Assembly: GCF_007988945.1 (NCBI RefSeq)
Contig: NZ_BJVC01000004.1
Location: forward strand, 62,001-126,000
Reading direction: 5' to 3'
DNA from: Swaminathania salitolerans
GTDB lineage: Bacteria; Pseudomonadota; Alphaproteobacteria; Acetobacterales; Acetobacteraceae
Length of the DNA stretch: 64,000 nucleotides
This document shows positions 17,195 through 26,349 of the stretch, one piece after another. The translations under genes were made by a program, and so were the position numbers. The first letter of the stretch is position 1; each line of letters begins with the position of its first letter. The notes under the pieces are model-generated. The model saw only the letters and a program-made list of their open reading frames with translations. It ran no database searches and was not told where the DNA came from.

Positions 17195-18919
17195 TCAGTT
17201 TTCGGTCAACATGGGCAGGGTCAGCCCGGTTTCACGCGCGCAATCCCGCGCGATTTCGTATCCGGCATCGGCATGACGCATGACCCCTGTCGCGGGATCG
17301 TTCCAGAGAACGCGCCCGAGCCGTTCCGCCGCCTCGTCCGTGCCGTCCGCCACGATCACCATACCGGCATGCTGGGAGAACCCCATTCCGACACCGCCGC
17401 CATGATGAAGCGAGACCCAGGTCGCACCCGAGGCCGTATTGAGCAGCGCATTCAGGAGCGGCCAGTCCGAGACCGCATCCGATCCGTCCTGCATCGCTTC
17501 CGTCTCGCGATTGGGGCTGGCCACCGAACCGCTGTCGAGATGGTCGCGACCGATCACGATCGGCGCCTTGAGCTCGCCCCTGGCCACCATTTCGTTGAAG
17601 GCGAGACCCAGACGATGGCGATCGCCTAGGCCGACCCAGCAGATCCGGGCCGGAAGCCCCTGGAACATGATTTTCTCACGCGCCATGTCGAGCCAGTGAT
17701 GCAGATGCGTATCGTGAGGCAGCAACGCCTTCACCCGGGCGTCGGTCCTGTAGATATCCTCCGGATCGCCGGACAGGGCGGCCCAGCGGAACGGTCCGAT
17801 ACCCCGGCAGAAAAGCGGGCGGATATAGGCCGGCACGAAACCCGGAAAGGCGAACGCATCCGCGCAGCCGACCTCGAAAGCCATCTGCCTGATATTGTTT
17901 CCGTAATCGAATGTCGGAACGCCCATGCGGTGGAACGCGATCATGGCCTCGACCTGAAGACGCATGGAGTCTTTCGCCGCGCGCTCGACGGCAGAAGGAT
18001 CCGTCACCCGCATATGTGCCGCATGATCGAGCGACCAGCCTGCCGGGAGGTAACCGTTCAGCGGATCATGCGCCGAGGTCTGATCGGTCACGGCATCCGG
18101 ACGGATTCCGCGACGCAACAATTCGGGAAAGATCTCTGCCGCATTGCCGAGCAACCCGACCGAAACCGGTCTGTCCGCCTTGCAGGCCGCATCGATCCAT
18201 TCGAGCGCCTGGTCGAGGGAATTCGTGCTGCGGTCGAGATAACCGGTCTCCAGACGTTTCGCGATGCGGCCCGGCTCGCATTCCACCGCGAGCATCGAGG
18301 CTCCTGCCATGACGGCGGCAAGAGGCTGGGCGCCGCTCATGCCGCCCAGACCGCCGGTCAGGATCCATCGTCCGCGCAGCGAGCCGCCATAGGACTGACG
18401 CGCCATCTCGACGAATGTCTCGTACGTGCCCTGAACGATGCCCTGACTGCCGATATAGATCCAGGATCCGGCCGTCATCTGGCCGTACATCATCAATCCG
18501 GCCCGATCGAGTTCGTTGAAGCGCTCCCAGTTCGCCCAGTGGGGAACGAGATTGGAATTGGCGATCAGGACGCGCGGGGCATTCTCATGCGTGCGAAAGA
18601 CACCCACCGGCTTTCCCGACTGCACGAGAAGGGTCTGATCGGACTCGAGCGCCGTCAGGGCACTGACGATCCCGTCATAGCAGGCCCAGTTGCGCGCCGC
18701 CCGGCCGATCCCGCCATAGACCACAAGCTCCGAAGGCTTCTCCGCAACCTCGGGGTCGAGATTGTTCATCAGCATACGCAGGGCGGCTTCGGTCTGCCAT
18801 GACCGCGCCGTGAGCGCGCTCCCGCGTGCAGCGCGAACGACCCTGTCATTGCGCCTGAGCCGTGCGTTGTCGGGGGGAGGCGAGGCCGGACGATCGGAAG
18901 ACGACGCTCTTTCAGTCAT
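17195..18919 (-). CDS. hutU: Urocanate hydratase
   Basis: HutU converts urocanate to imidazolonepropionate using tightly bound NAD+ as an electrophile. The 574-residue product shows [52 protein letters not shown] and the active-site region PVFCRG-like [22 protein letters not shown]. The ATG at 18919 (MTERASSSD) is preferred; a longer frame to 18982 would run through the operator. GAAGG lies eleven bases upstream of this ATG and is itself part of the 26-bp palindrome, so repressor binding and ribosome binding sites overlap. It is followed by hutH. Confidence 0.95.
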   Translation of the reverse strand: MTERASSSDRPASPPPDNARLRRNDRVVRAARGSALTARSWQTEAALRMLMNNLDPEVAEKPSELVVYGGIGRAARNWACYDGIVSALTALESDQTLLVQSGKPVGVFRTHENAPRVLIANSNLVPHWANWERFNELDRAGLMMYGQMTAGSWIYIGSQGIVQGTYETFVEMARQSYGGSLRGRWILTGGLGGMSGAQPLAAVMAGASMLAVECEPGRIAKRLETGYLDRSTNSLDQALEWIDAACKADRPVSVGLLGNAAEIFPELLRRGIRPDAVTDQTSAHDPLNGYLPAGWSLDHAAHMRVTDPSAVERAAKDSMRLQVEAMIAFHRMGVPTFDYGNNIRQMAFEVGCADAFAFPGFVPAYIRPLFCRGIGPFRWAALSGDPEDIYRTDARVKALLPHDTHLHHWLDMAREKIMFQGLPARICWVGLGDRHRLGLAFNEMVARGELKAPIVIGRDHLDSGSVASPNRETEAMQDGSDAVSDWPLLNALLNTASGATWVSLHHGGGVGMGFSQHAGMVIVADGTDEAAERLGRVLWNDPATGVMRHADAGYEIARDCARETGLTLPMLTEN

Positions 18920-18930
18920 GGGTTCGATGC

Positions 18931-18956
18931 CCTTCACATGTATATACATGTGAAGG
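18931..18956. promoter_or_regulatory. Perfect 26-bp palindrome before hutU, probable HutC operator
   Basis: The half-site CCTTCACATGTAT is followed directly by its reverse complement, giving 26 bases of perfect dyad symmetry. The centre TGTATATACA fits the TGTA-N2-TACA pattern known for HutC of the GntR family. It lies 12 bases upstream of the hutU start codon and between hutC and hutU, so hutUH probably have their own repressible promoter. Binding by this HutC is inferred. Confidence 0.85.
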
Positions 18957-19058
18957 TGCGTCAGGGACGAATGTCCTGTCAACCGGAAAACCCGCTTGCG
19001 CGAAAAAGCTCGGTCATCGAGCGCCGGATGTGTCCGGAAACGGTCGCGCGACCGGGGC

Positions 19059-19808
19059 TTACGGCCTGTAGCGTCCGACGAAACTGTAGCGGCTGCCGGA
19101 ATAGGTGAAGATGCCTTTCATCACCACACGTCCGCCGACCCAGGTGCGACGCATGAGTTGCAGGCAGGCTTCGGGTTCGTCCAGCTCGAGCAGCGCGCAG
19201 ATTTCGACGCCGGGCGTGATCGCGAAAACCACATGCTCTATCTCTTCCGGCTGCGCGATCGCGGAGAGATGGCGGTGGGGATGCGCGAGCGTGAAGTCCT
19301 GGGTGAGATAATCGGGCGCGAAATGGGGCGAGACGAAACGCTCCTCGACCTGGAGCGGCGTATCGTCCTCGTAATGAACGATGATCGAGTGATAGAGCCG
19401 TGCTCCGGGGCGCTGGCCGAACGCCATGGCGAGATCGCTATCCGCGCGGATCGCGTCGAGTGTGACGATGCGCGTGGTGTGTTTGTGACCGTTCGAGACG
19501 ATATCCTCGGCGATATCGCGCAATTCGAGCAGTTCGACGCGCTGTGCGGGCTCGGCGACGAACGTGCCGACGCCCTGTGCCCGGGTGACGACACCATCGG
19601 CCGTAAGCTCGCGCAACGCGCGATGGACGGTCATGCGGGAGACGCCCAGAAGCTCGACCAGCTCGCTCTCGGAGGGCAGACGGTCGCCCACGGCCCATTC
19701 GCCCGTCTCGATTCGCGCAACAATATAGGATTTGACCTGTTCGTACCGTGCCTCTGGCCGTACCTCTGGCCGTGCTGCTGGCCGATCCCTGCCGGAAATA
19801 ATGGTCAC
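19059..19808 (-). CDS. hutC: Histidine utilisation repressor HutC (GntR family)
   Basis: The 249-residue regulator has an N-terminal GntR winged helix ([43 protein letters not shown]) and a C-terminal UTRA effector domain of the HutC type ([37 protein letters not shown]). Urocanate is the inducer of known HutC proteins. It lies 36 bases behind hutI and before hutU. The N-terminal tail is built from three 12-bp repeats (19748-19783) and is not part of the DNA-binding domain. It probably controls the hutU palindrome and the hutI/hutF region and, through hutI, itself. Confidence 0.93.
   Translation of the reverse strand: MTIISGRDRPAARPEVRPEARYEQVKSYIVARIETGEWAVGDRLPSESELVELLGVSRMTVHRALRELTADGVVTRAQGVGTFVAEPAQRVELLELRDIAEDIVSNGHKHTTRIVTLDAIRADSDLAMAFGQRPGARLYHSIIVHYEDDTPLQVEERFVSPHFAPDYLTQDFTLAHPHRHLSAIAQPEEIEHVVFAITPGVEICALLELDEPEACLQLMRRTWVGGRVVMKGIFTYSGSRYSFVGRYRP
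19748..19783. repeat. Three in-frame 12-bp repeats at the 5' end of hutC
   Basis: The plus-strand unit GTGCCTCTGGCC appears three times with one or two changes per copy and encodes an Arg-Pro-Glu-Ala type repeat in the N-terminal tail of HutC. Copy-number change would keep the frame. Confidence 0.75.
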
Positions 19809-19844
19809 CCGCTTTTCGCCTCTCTCTCTGGTCGCGCCGCTTTT

Positions 19845-21122
19845 CTATACTGCCAAAGGGGGCGATGTAATCCGCGCGCATGACGGTTCCGGATCCGGAA
19901 TACCGGCAAAAATACGCCCGACGGGCTGGATACCGCCAATCCAGTACGCCAGCTCGTGCGGCGCTGCGACATCCCACAATGCCATATCCGCCGCCAGACC
20001 CGGGGAAAGCGCGCCGCAGCCGCTTTCCAGACCGAGCGCACGCGCCGCGTGACGGGTATGCCCCTCCAGAGCCTCGATGGGGGTCAGTCGAAACAGCGTG
20101 CAGCCCATATTCATGACGGCGGTGGGCGACAGAAGCGGAGACGTCCCGGGATTGCAGTCGGTCGCAAGAGCCATGGAGACGCCATGCGCACGAAACAGGC
20201 CGACCGGCGGCGTGCGCGTTTCCCGCACGAAATAGAAGGCGCCCGGCAAAAGCACGGCGACCGTTCCCGCCCTGGCCATCGCTTCTGCACCCCGGGCGTC
20301 GGTATATTCGACATGATCGGCCGAAAGCGCGCCGAAACGCGCAGCAAGCGCGGCGCCTCCCAGATCGGATAGCTGGTCTGCATGCAGCCTCACCGGCAGG
20401 CCGAGCGCGTGCGCCGCAGTAAAGAGACGCGCGATTTCCGCCGGGCTGAAAGCGATCCTTTCGCAAAACCCGTCCACACTATCGGCCAGCCCCGAACGGG
20501 CGATTTCGGGCAGGATATCCGTGCAAAGCGCCTCGAGATAGGCATCGCGCCGTCCCTCATATTCGGGAGGCAGGGCGTGAGCCCCGAGGAAACTCGTGCG
20601 GACACGCAAGGGAAGCATACGCGCGACGGCCCGCGCCACGCGAAGCTGCTTGAGCTCGTCCGCCAGGGTCAGCCCGTATCCCGACTTGATCTCGACCGTC
20701 GTCACGCCGCCTGCAATGAGCCGGCGCGCGCGCCCGAGCGCCATCTCCAGGAGAGCGGCTTCGCTCGCCTTGCGCGTCTCGCGTACGGTCGAGAGAATAC
20801 CGCCGCCGCGACGGGCGATCTCCTCATAGGAGACGCCCTCGAGCCGTTCGGCGAATTCGGCGCTGCGATCGCCGGCATAGACCAGATGCGTATGGGGATC
20901 GATCAGCCCCGGCGTCATCCAGCAGCCACCGCAGGAGACGACATCCCGCGCCAGCGTCTCCGGACGGTCCGGAAGCGCGTCGCGCCGGCCGACCCAGACG
21001 ATCTTCCCGTCCGAAGCGGCGATCGCTCCGTCCCGGACGATTCCGAGACGGTTTTCATCTTCCGCGCCCGCTTCGGGACAGAGCGTTGCGAGATGGACAT
21101 CGATCCAGATCCTGTCCCACAT
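19845..21122 (-). CDS. hutI: Imidazolonepropionase
   Basis: HutI opens the imidazolone ring to N-formimino-L-glutamate, step 3 of the pathway. The 425-residue amidohydrolase has the metal motif H77-x-H79 in DPHTHLVYAGDRSAEF, then EIKSGYGLTL, RTSFLGAHALPPEY, LHADQLSD and LATDCNPGTS with the metal-binding Asp. It is the first gene of the minus-strand run hutI-hutC-hutU-hutH and is divergent from hutF, with the promoter region at about 21123-21229 between them. Confidence 0.96.
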   Translation of the reverse strand: MWDRIWIDVHLATLCPEAGAEDENRLGIVRDGAIAASDGKIVWVGRRDALPDRPETLARDVVSCGGCWMTPGLIDPHTHLVYAGDRSAEFAERLEGVSYEEIARRGGGILSTVRETRKASEAALLEMALGRARRLIAGGVTTVEIKSGYGLTLADELKQLRVARAVARMLPLRVRTSFLGAHALPPEYEGRRDAYLEALCTDILPEIARSGLADSVDGFCERIAFSPAEIARLFTAAHALGLPVRLHADQLSDLGGAALAARFGALSADHVEYTDARGAEAMARAGTVAVLLPGAFYFVRETRTPPVGLFRAHGVSMALATDCNPGTSPLLSPTAVMNMGCTLFRLTPIEALEGHTRHAARALGLESGCGALSPGLAADMALWDVAAPHELAYWIGGIQPVGRIFAGIPDPEPSCARITSPPLAV

Positions 21123-21144
21123 GCGCTCGCCCCGCCTTTCATTC

Positions 21145-21175
21145 TTGACCCGACATATCTATACATGTCTAGTTG
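21145..21175. promoter_or_regulatory. Overlapping divergent promoters and probable HutC site between hutI and hutF
   Basis: On the plus strand TTGACC (21145-21150) and TCTAGT (21168-21173) are 17 bases apart, a plausible promoter for hutF. On the minus strand TTGAAT and TATAGA are 18 bases apart and face hutI. Both overlap an imperfect dyad CTATACATGTCTAG (12 of 14 symmetric) that shares TATACATGT with the hutU palindrome. A HutC dimer here could shut both arms; this is inference from sequence. Confidence 0.55.
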
Positions 21176-21229
21176 TCGTGAATTCAACGCGCAACGATTT
21201 TCATGACCCGAGGGGAAGGGAGAGCCGTC

Positions 21230-22609
21230 ATGTCCCCACAGGATCGAACCCGTTTCCTCTTCGCTCGTCAGGCCCTGCTTCCCGGTGGGTGGCGCCACAA
21301 CGTGCGTCTGTCGATCGCCGACGGGCAGTTCGTGCGTATCGAGGCCAACAGCGCGCCGGAACCGGGCGATACGCGCTGCGCGATCGCACTGCCTCCCTTG
21401 TCGAGTCTGCATTCCCACGCCTTTCAGCGCGCAATGGCCGGGCTTGCGGAATCGCGGCGCGATCCGGCCGATTCCTTCTGGACCTGGCGACGACAGATGT
21501 ATGCCCTTGCTGCGCGCATCACCCCGGACGATATGCGCGCCATTGCGGCCCAGCTTTATCTGGAGCTTCTCAAATCCGGCTTCACGCAGGTCGGGGAATT
21601 CCATTATCTCCATCGCGCGCCCGACGGCTCTGCCTATGACACCCCTGCCGCCATGGCGCTCGCGCTCGTCGATGCCGCCCAGGAGACGGGAATCGGCATC
21701 ACGATCCTGCCGACCCTGTATCGCCACGCGGGTTTCGGGCGAGCCCTGGCACCGGAGCAGAAACGGTTTGCAAGCACGCCGGACTTCATCGCCGGTATTC
21801 TGGAGACGATCGCAGCACGTCACGACGCGGATCCGCGGATCCGTCACGGGCTGGGCCTGCACTCCCTCAGAGCTGTGGACAGGGAGAGCCTCTCGCATAT
21901 GCTCTCGATGGTCGGGGCGGATATTCCGGTTCATATCCACGTGGCGGAGCAGAAACGCGAAGTCACGGAGTGTCTGGACTATCTCGGACGCCGCCCGGTC
22001 GCCTGGCTGCTCGACGAGGCGCCCGTCGATTCGCGCTGGTGCCTCGTTCATGCGACCCATCTGGATGAGGACGAAACGCGACGCCTCGCGGCATCGGGGG
22101 CCACGGCCGGACTGTGTCCCGTGACCGAGGCCAATCTCGGAGACGGGTTCTTCCCGCTCAATGCCTATGTTTCGCAGGGCGGTCGATTCGGAATCGGTAC
22201 GGACAGCAACTGCCTCCCCTCGGCGGCGGAAGAACTGCGCCTGCTCGAATACGGACAGAGACTGACGGCCCGGAAGCGCTGCTGCGCGCTTCCGTCGGAC
22301 ATGCTGGGTTCGGTCGGACGCTATCTCTATGACAGCGCCCTCGAGGGCGGAACCCGGGCCTGCGGCCATGCAGGCGGCAGGATCGCCCCCGGAACCAGGG
22401 CCGATCTCTGCATCCTCGACGAAGCGGCGATGGCGCTTCCCGATCTCGAACAGGATGCGATTCTCGACGGGATGATCTTCGCATGTCCGGTCGTTCCCGT
22501 GCGCGACGTGATGGTCGCGGGGGAGTGGGTCGTTCGGGACGGATATCATGCCGGTCAGGACCGGATCGCCGCAGCCTTTCGCGAAACCGTCCGGCGTCTG
22601 CGCAGCTGA
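21230..22609 (+). CDS. hutF: Formimidoylglutamate deiminase
   Basis: HutF hydrolyses N-formimino-L-glutamate to N-formyl-L-glutamate and ammonia, the step that distinguishes the five-step hut route. The 459-residue amidohydrolase has H61-x-H63 in LPPLSSLHSHAFQRAMAGL, ESRRDPADSFWTWRRQMY, IHVAEQKREVTECLDYLG and the late metal region GRFGIGTDSNCLPSAAEELR. The ATG at 21230 has AAGGGAGAG just upstream; an ATG at 21203 in the same frame has no such site. hutG follows after 14 bases. Confidence 0.94.
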   Translation: MSPQDRTRFLFARQALLPGGWRHNVRLSIADGQFVRIEANSAPEPGDTRCAIALPPLSSLHSHAFQRAMAGLAESRRDPADSFWTWRRQMYALAARITPDDMRAIAAQLYLELLKSGFTQVGEFHYLHRAPDGSAYDTPAAMALALVDAAQETGIGITILPTLYRHAGFGRALAPEQKRFASTPDFIAGILETIAARHDADPRIRHGLGLHSLRAVDRESLSHMLSMVGADIPVHIHVAEQKREVTECLDYLGRRPVAWLLDEAPVDSRWCLVHATHLDEDETRRLAASGATAGLCPVTEANLGDGFFPLNAYVSQGGRFGIGTDSNCLPSAAEELRLLEYGQRLTARKRCCALPSDMLGSVGRYLYDSALEGGTRACGHAGGRIAPGTRADLCILDEAAMALPDLEQDAILDGMIFACPVVPVRDVMVAGEWVVRDGYHAGQDRIAAAFRETVRRLRS

Positions 22610-22623
22610 CAAGGATCCAGATC

Positions 22624-23424
22624 ATGCCCCAATCCGTCTCCTTTTCCCTCCTGCAAGGCGAATCGCCCGTTCTCGTCTCCCTGCCTCATGCCGGTACGGA
22701 TCTGATGCCCGGTCAGGAAGAGCGCATGACACCGACGGGCCGCGCGCGACCGGATACCGACTGGCATCTGACCCGCCTGTACGATTTCGCGCCCAGCCTC
22801 GGGATCGGCGTTCTTTCCGCGCGATATTCCCGCTATGTGATCGATCTCAACCGGGGACCGGACGATGCGACGCTCTATCCGGGCCGCCCGAAGACGGGCC
22901 TCGTGCCCTGCGAGAGTTTCGACGGGCTTCCTCTCTATCGTGAGGGAGAGCGACCGGATGCTCCGGAAACCGATAGACGACGCCAGACATACTGGGCGCC
23001 CTATCACGAGGCCCTGACGGCCGAGCTGAACCGCCTCAGATCACTCTGGGGATGGGCCGTGCTCTGGGATGGACATTCCATCCGGTCCCGCGTGCCCCGT
23101 CTCTTCGAGGGACGACTGCCCGATCTCAATCTCGGGACGAATGACGGCGCTTCCTGCGCGGCATCGCTGAGGGCGCTCCTCGCCGGGGATCTCGCGGCAC
23201 AGCAACGCTTCAGCTTCGTGGTGGACGGTCGTTTCAAGGGGGGATACACGACCCGTCATTACGGTCGGCCCGGGAGCGGCATTCACGCCGTACAGATGGA
23301 AATGACCCAGTCCAGCTATCTCGATGCCGAAGCCCCGCCCTGGCCGATCAGCGATACCGGCTCGGACGCTGCGAAGACCCTGCTTCGCAGCCTGCTCCGG
23401 CGCGCCTCCCTCTGGCGGCCCTGA
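22624..23424 (+). CDS. hutG: N-formylglutamate amidohydrolase (deformylase)
   Basis: HutG releases formate and L-glutamate from N-formylglutamate, the last step of the five-step pathway. The 266-residue protein shows VSLPHAGTDLMP at the N terminus, DTDWHLTRLYDF, SRYVIDLNRGPDD, WAVLWDGHSIRSRVPRLFEGRLPDLNLGT, and GGYTTRHYGRPGSGIHAVQMEMTQSSYL, all typical of the family. The ATG at 22624 follows AAGGAT and lies 14 bases behind hutF, so the two are co-transcribed. It faces galE, with about 75 bases between the stops. Confidence 0.94.
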   Translation: MPQSVSFSLLQGESPVLVSLPHAGTDLMPGQEERMTPTGRARPDTDWHLTRLYDFAPSLGIGVLSARYSRYVIDLNRGPDDATLYPGRPKTGLVPCESFDGLPLYREGERPDAPETDRRRQTYWAPYHEALTAELNRLRSLWGWAVLWDGHSIRSRVPRLFEGRLPDLNLGTNDGASCAASLRALLAGDLAAQQRFSFVVDGRFKGGYTTRHYGRPGSGIHAVQMEMTQSSYLDAEAPPWPISDTGSDAAKTLLRSLLRRASLWRP

Positions 23425-23500
23425 GACGCGTATCCGGGAGAAGGATCGGGGAGAGAAGCATCGGGGCGACAGATACTAGAGAAGATCCGGGCGGCTTCTC

Positions 23501-24499
23501 TCAGGCCGATATCCTGTCGCCATAGCCTTCTGGATGCGCCTCCCGCCATCGCCACGCCGTCTCCACGATCGCCTCCAGTTCCCGGAAACGGGGCGCCCAT
23601 CCGGTATCCTCGTGAAACCGCCGCGGATCGGCCACCAGAACCGCCGGATCTCCGGGACGTCGCGGCGCGGGCTCCCAGGGGACGGATCGCCCCGTCACTC
23701 TCTCCACCGCACGGATCACGTCCAGATTCGAATAACCCAGCCCGTTTCCGATATTATAGGTCACGCTTCTGTCCTCGATGCGGGCCAGAACACGGAGATG
23801 CGCATGCGCCAGATCGGCCACATGCGTGTAATCGCGAATGCACGACCCGTCGGGCGTCGGATAGTCGGTTCCGAAGACCCTCAATGCCGGACGGCGCCCC
23901 AGAGCTGCATCGATGACGAGGGGGATCAGATGCGTTTCCGGCGCATGATCCTCGCCGGCTCTTCCGAGCGCGTCGGCACCCGCAGCATTGAAATAGCGCA
24001 TGCAGGCGCTGCGCAGGCCGTGCACCCGATCGGCCCAGTGCAGAACGCGCTCCGTCTGCGCCTTGCTCTCGCCATAGGGAGAGCCGGGTATGACGGATGC
24101 CGTCTCATCGATCGCTTCCGCCCTGTCCGGCCCGCCGAACAGGGCCGCCGTCGAGGAAAAGACGAATTTACGCAGTTTATGGACAATGCAGGACTGGATC
24201 AGATTCAGTGACGCCATGCCGTTATGGCGGAAATATCCGAGCGGATCCTCCATGCTTTCCGCAACCAGCGATCGCGCAGCGAAATGCAGGACCCCATCCC
24301 AGGGACCGCGGGCCAGAACCGCATCGGTCGCTTCGGCGTCGAGAAGATCGACCTCGTGAAACGTGACCCCTTCGGGTATCGCCGCGCGATGACCGGTGGA
24401 AAGATCGTCGAGCACCTCCACATCGTGCCCGGCATCGCATAGCGCCAGCACGACATGACTGCCGATGAACCCGGCCCCGCCGGTCACCAGATAACGCAT
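23501..24499 (-). CDS. galE: UDP-glucose 4-epimerase
   Basis: This 332-residue extended short-chain dehydrogenase interconverts UDP-glucose and UDP-galactose. It starts with MRYLVTGGAGFIGSHVV (NAD-binding GxxGxxG), has the catalytic Ser/Tyr region FSSTAALFG and SPYGESKAQTERVL (YxxxK), then RYFNAAGAD and DGSCIRDYTHVADLA. The ATG at 24499 has GGGAGG five to six bases upstream, so the longer open frame to 24697 is rejected as start. It would supply UDP-galactose for surface sugars or allow galactose use. A short inverted repeat AGAGAAG/CTTCTCT at 23478-23501 spans its stop. Confidence 0.92.
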   Translation of the reverse strand: MRYLVTGGAGFIGSHVVLALCDAGHDVEVLDDLSTGHRAAIPEGVTFHEVDLLDAEATDAVLARGPWDGVLHFAARSLVAESMEDPLGYFRHNGMASLNLIQSCIVHKLRKFVFSSTAALFGGPDRAEAIDETASVIPGSPYGESKAQTERVLHWADRVHGLRSACMRYFNAAGADALGRAGEDHAPETHLIPLVIDAALGRRPALRVFGTDYPTPDGSCIRDYTHVADLAHAHLRVLARIEDRSVTYNIGNGLGYSNLDVIRAVERVTGRSVPWEPAPRRPGDPAVLVADPRRFHEDTGWAPRFRELEAIVETAWRWREAHPEGYGDRISA

Positions 24500-24678
24500 C
24501 CGAACCTCCCTCCCCTGCAGTTCCGGCGCGGTATTGCTCAGGTCCCACGAAGGGGACGGACATCCGGTCCGGCTCGGGAAATACAGGCAAACCGGGGCGG
24601 AGTAAAACAACCGGAAAGAGAGGAGAGGGAGAAAAGACGAACCGGGAGGGCGCCTTACCTCCCCCCCGGAGACGAAGA

Positions 24679-26199
24679 TCAGGCCGTTTCGCGGCACATG
24701 GTCTTGTCGAGCGTATAGATCGCAAGGCTGTCGATCGTGAAACCGACGCCGGTCGTCTCGAGACGCAGAACGTCGAGAGGCCGCTCCGGATAGACCAGAG
24801 CCGTTGCGGTTTCGAGATGCTCGTTCGCATAGATCTCGAAGGCACAGCCATCGAGAACGAGATGCAGATCGACGCTGCGCGGGTTGGAATAGACCGCCCC
24901 GTTGATCGGCGCCGCGAAACGCCCGGTGAAGAACGGATGATCGAAGCCGCGAAGCTTGCCGCGATCGAGCCAGATCTGCGTGCTGGGCGCGTCATACCCG
25001 ATCGAGAGTCGCTCGCCTTCCGCATTGGCGAAAGCGAGTTCGAAACGCTCGATGACCGGGCCGGAGGCGTTCGGATCCGTCTGTCGGGATTCGTCCGCCG
25101 TCAGACGGATCACGATCTCGATGGCCTTGCCGCGCGGCAGGGCGATCTCGCGCCTGCCATCCGCAGGCAGATAGGCGCCCTGCTCGGTGAGCATGGGATG
25201 ACGCAGGGACTCGATGCCCCGGGGCACCTGCACCAGACGCAGATAGCCATTGGGGTCATGACGCAGGGTCATGCTGCGCGGCAGCGACATGGCGCCGCGC
25301 CAATCCTGCGTCGGCAGCTCCTGACAATACTGCCAGTTGCCCATCCAGGCGATGTTCACGGCCTCGCCGCCCGGCATGTTGCTCCAGACCTGGAGGGCAT
25401 AGGCGTCCTTGGCGAAATCGGTCAGACGGAGAATGGCGTCATAGGGGCGGAACACCGCACCGTCGAACGTGCCGATGAAATACTGGGTGACGCTTCCCCC
25501 CATGGGGCTGCCCGGATTGATCGAAACGAAAAGCACCCAGTGCAGGGCGCCGGACTCGTCGCGGATCTGGATCAGGTTCGGACATTCGTAATTGACCGTG
25601 GGCAGACCCGCGGGACCGAAATTGCTCAGATGCGTCCAGTGGATCAGATCGTTGGACGCATAGAAGCCGATATTGTGCTGGTCCACCTGCGCGATCACCA
25701 TCACCCATTTGCGGGTGGGCTCATGATAGACGACCTGCGGATCGCGAAAATTCGGGCTCTCGATATCGAGGACGGGATTGCCCGCATATTCCTCGAAGCT
25801 CTGGCCGTTATTGCGGCTCGTCGCCAGGAACTGGGTCTGTCGTCCGGGCCGCGCCCGTGTATAGAGCGCCGCGATATTATTGCCATGACTGCCCGCGAAC
25901 AGGCCGGAGCTGTTATGCGTGTCGAGCACGGCGCAGCCCGTAAAGGCCTGTCCGTCGATCGTGTCGGGAACGGCGATCGGCTGATCCTTCCAGCTCAGCA
26001 GATCGGTGCTGATGGCATGGCCCCAGCAGATATTTGCCGAATACGCGGCATCGGGATTGTGCTGATAATAGAGATGATACTGTGTGCCGTCGAAAACGAG
26101 TCCGTTCGGATCGTTCATGAACCCGGTCGGCGGCGTGAAATGAACTGACGGCCGATACTGCTTGCCCGTCTTTTCGACGGAACATTCCGTTTTGCTCAC
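24679..26199 (-). CDS. Glycoside hydrolase family 32 (sucrose/fructan hydrolase), no signal peptide
   Basis: The 506-residue protein has the three GH32 acidic blocks: nucleophile D30 in PPTGFMNDPNG, D153 in FRDP and acid/base E205 in YECPNL. The five-bladed propeller is followed by a C-terminal beta-sandwich (about residues 370-500). The GTG at 26199 is chosen because AGGAAG lies nine bases upstream and the protein then begins at the usual distance from the first motif; a GTG at 26265 is the alternative. No signal peptide or PTS gene is present, so it should cleave sucrose or short fructans in the cytosol after import by a permease. The sugar porter at 28781-30268 on the same strand is a possible partner. 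Levanase or inulinase activity cannot be excluded. Confidence 0.85.
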   Translation of the reverse strand: MSKTECSVEKTGKQYRPSVHFTPPTGFMNDPNGLVFDGTQYHLYYQHNPDAAYSANICWGHAISTDLLSWKDQPIAVPDTIDGQAFTGCAVLDTHNSSGLFAGSHGNNIAALYTRARPGRQTQFLATSRNNGQSFEEYAGNPVLDIESPNFRDPQVVYHEPTRKWVMVIAQVDQHNIGFYASNDLIHWTHLSNFGPAGLPTVNYECPNLIQIRDESGALHWVLFVSINPGSPMGGSVTQYFIGTFDGAVFRPYDAILRLTDFAKDAYALQVWSNMPGGEAVNIAWMGNWQYCQELPTQDWRGAMSLPRSMTLRHDPNGYLRLVQVPRGIESLRHPMLTEQGAYLPADGRREIALPRGKAIEIVIRLTADESRQTDPNASGPVIERFELAFANAEGERLSIGYDAPSTQIWLDRGKLRGFDHPFFTGRFAAPINGAVYSNPRSVDLHLVLDGCAFEIYANEHLETATALVYPERPLDVLRLETTGVGFTIDSLAIYTLDKTMCRETA

Positions 26200-26349
26200 T
26201 GTGCTTGTCTTCCTGGTTTCTGGGAAATGGACTGTCTGAAATCCTGCGGAGCATGTCGTCTCCACGGCTCTTTACTTAATGGCAAAATGCCAAAAAGTCA
26301 AGAACAGAAACAGGCCCGCACCCGGACGAGGCGAGAAACAGATGGGCAA

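Noticed and set aside
20915-22612. Minus-strand open frame of 565 codons
   Set aside because: Runs opposite hutF, whose metal and substrate motifs are clear; only its end touches hutI in another frame.
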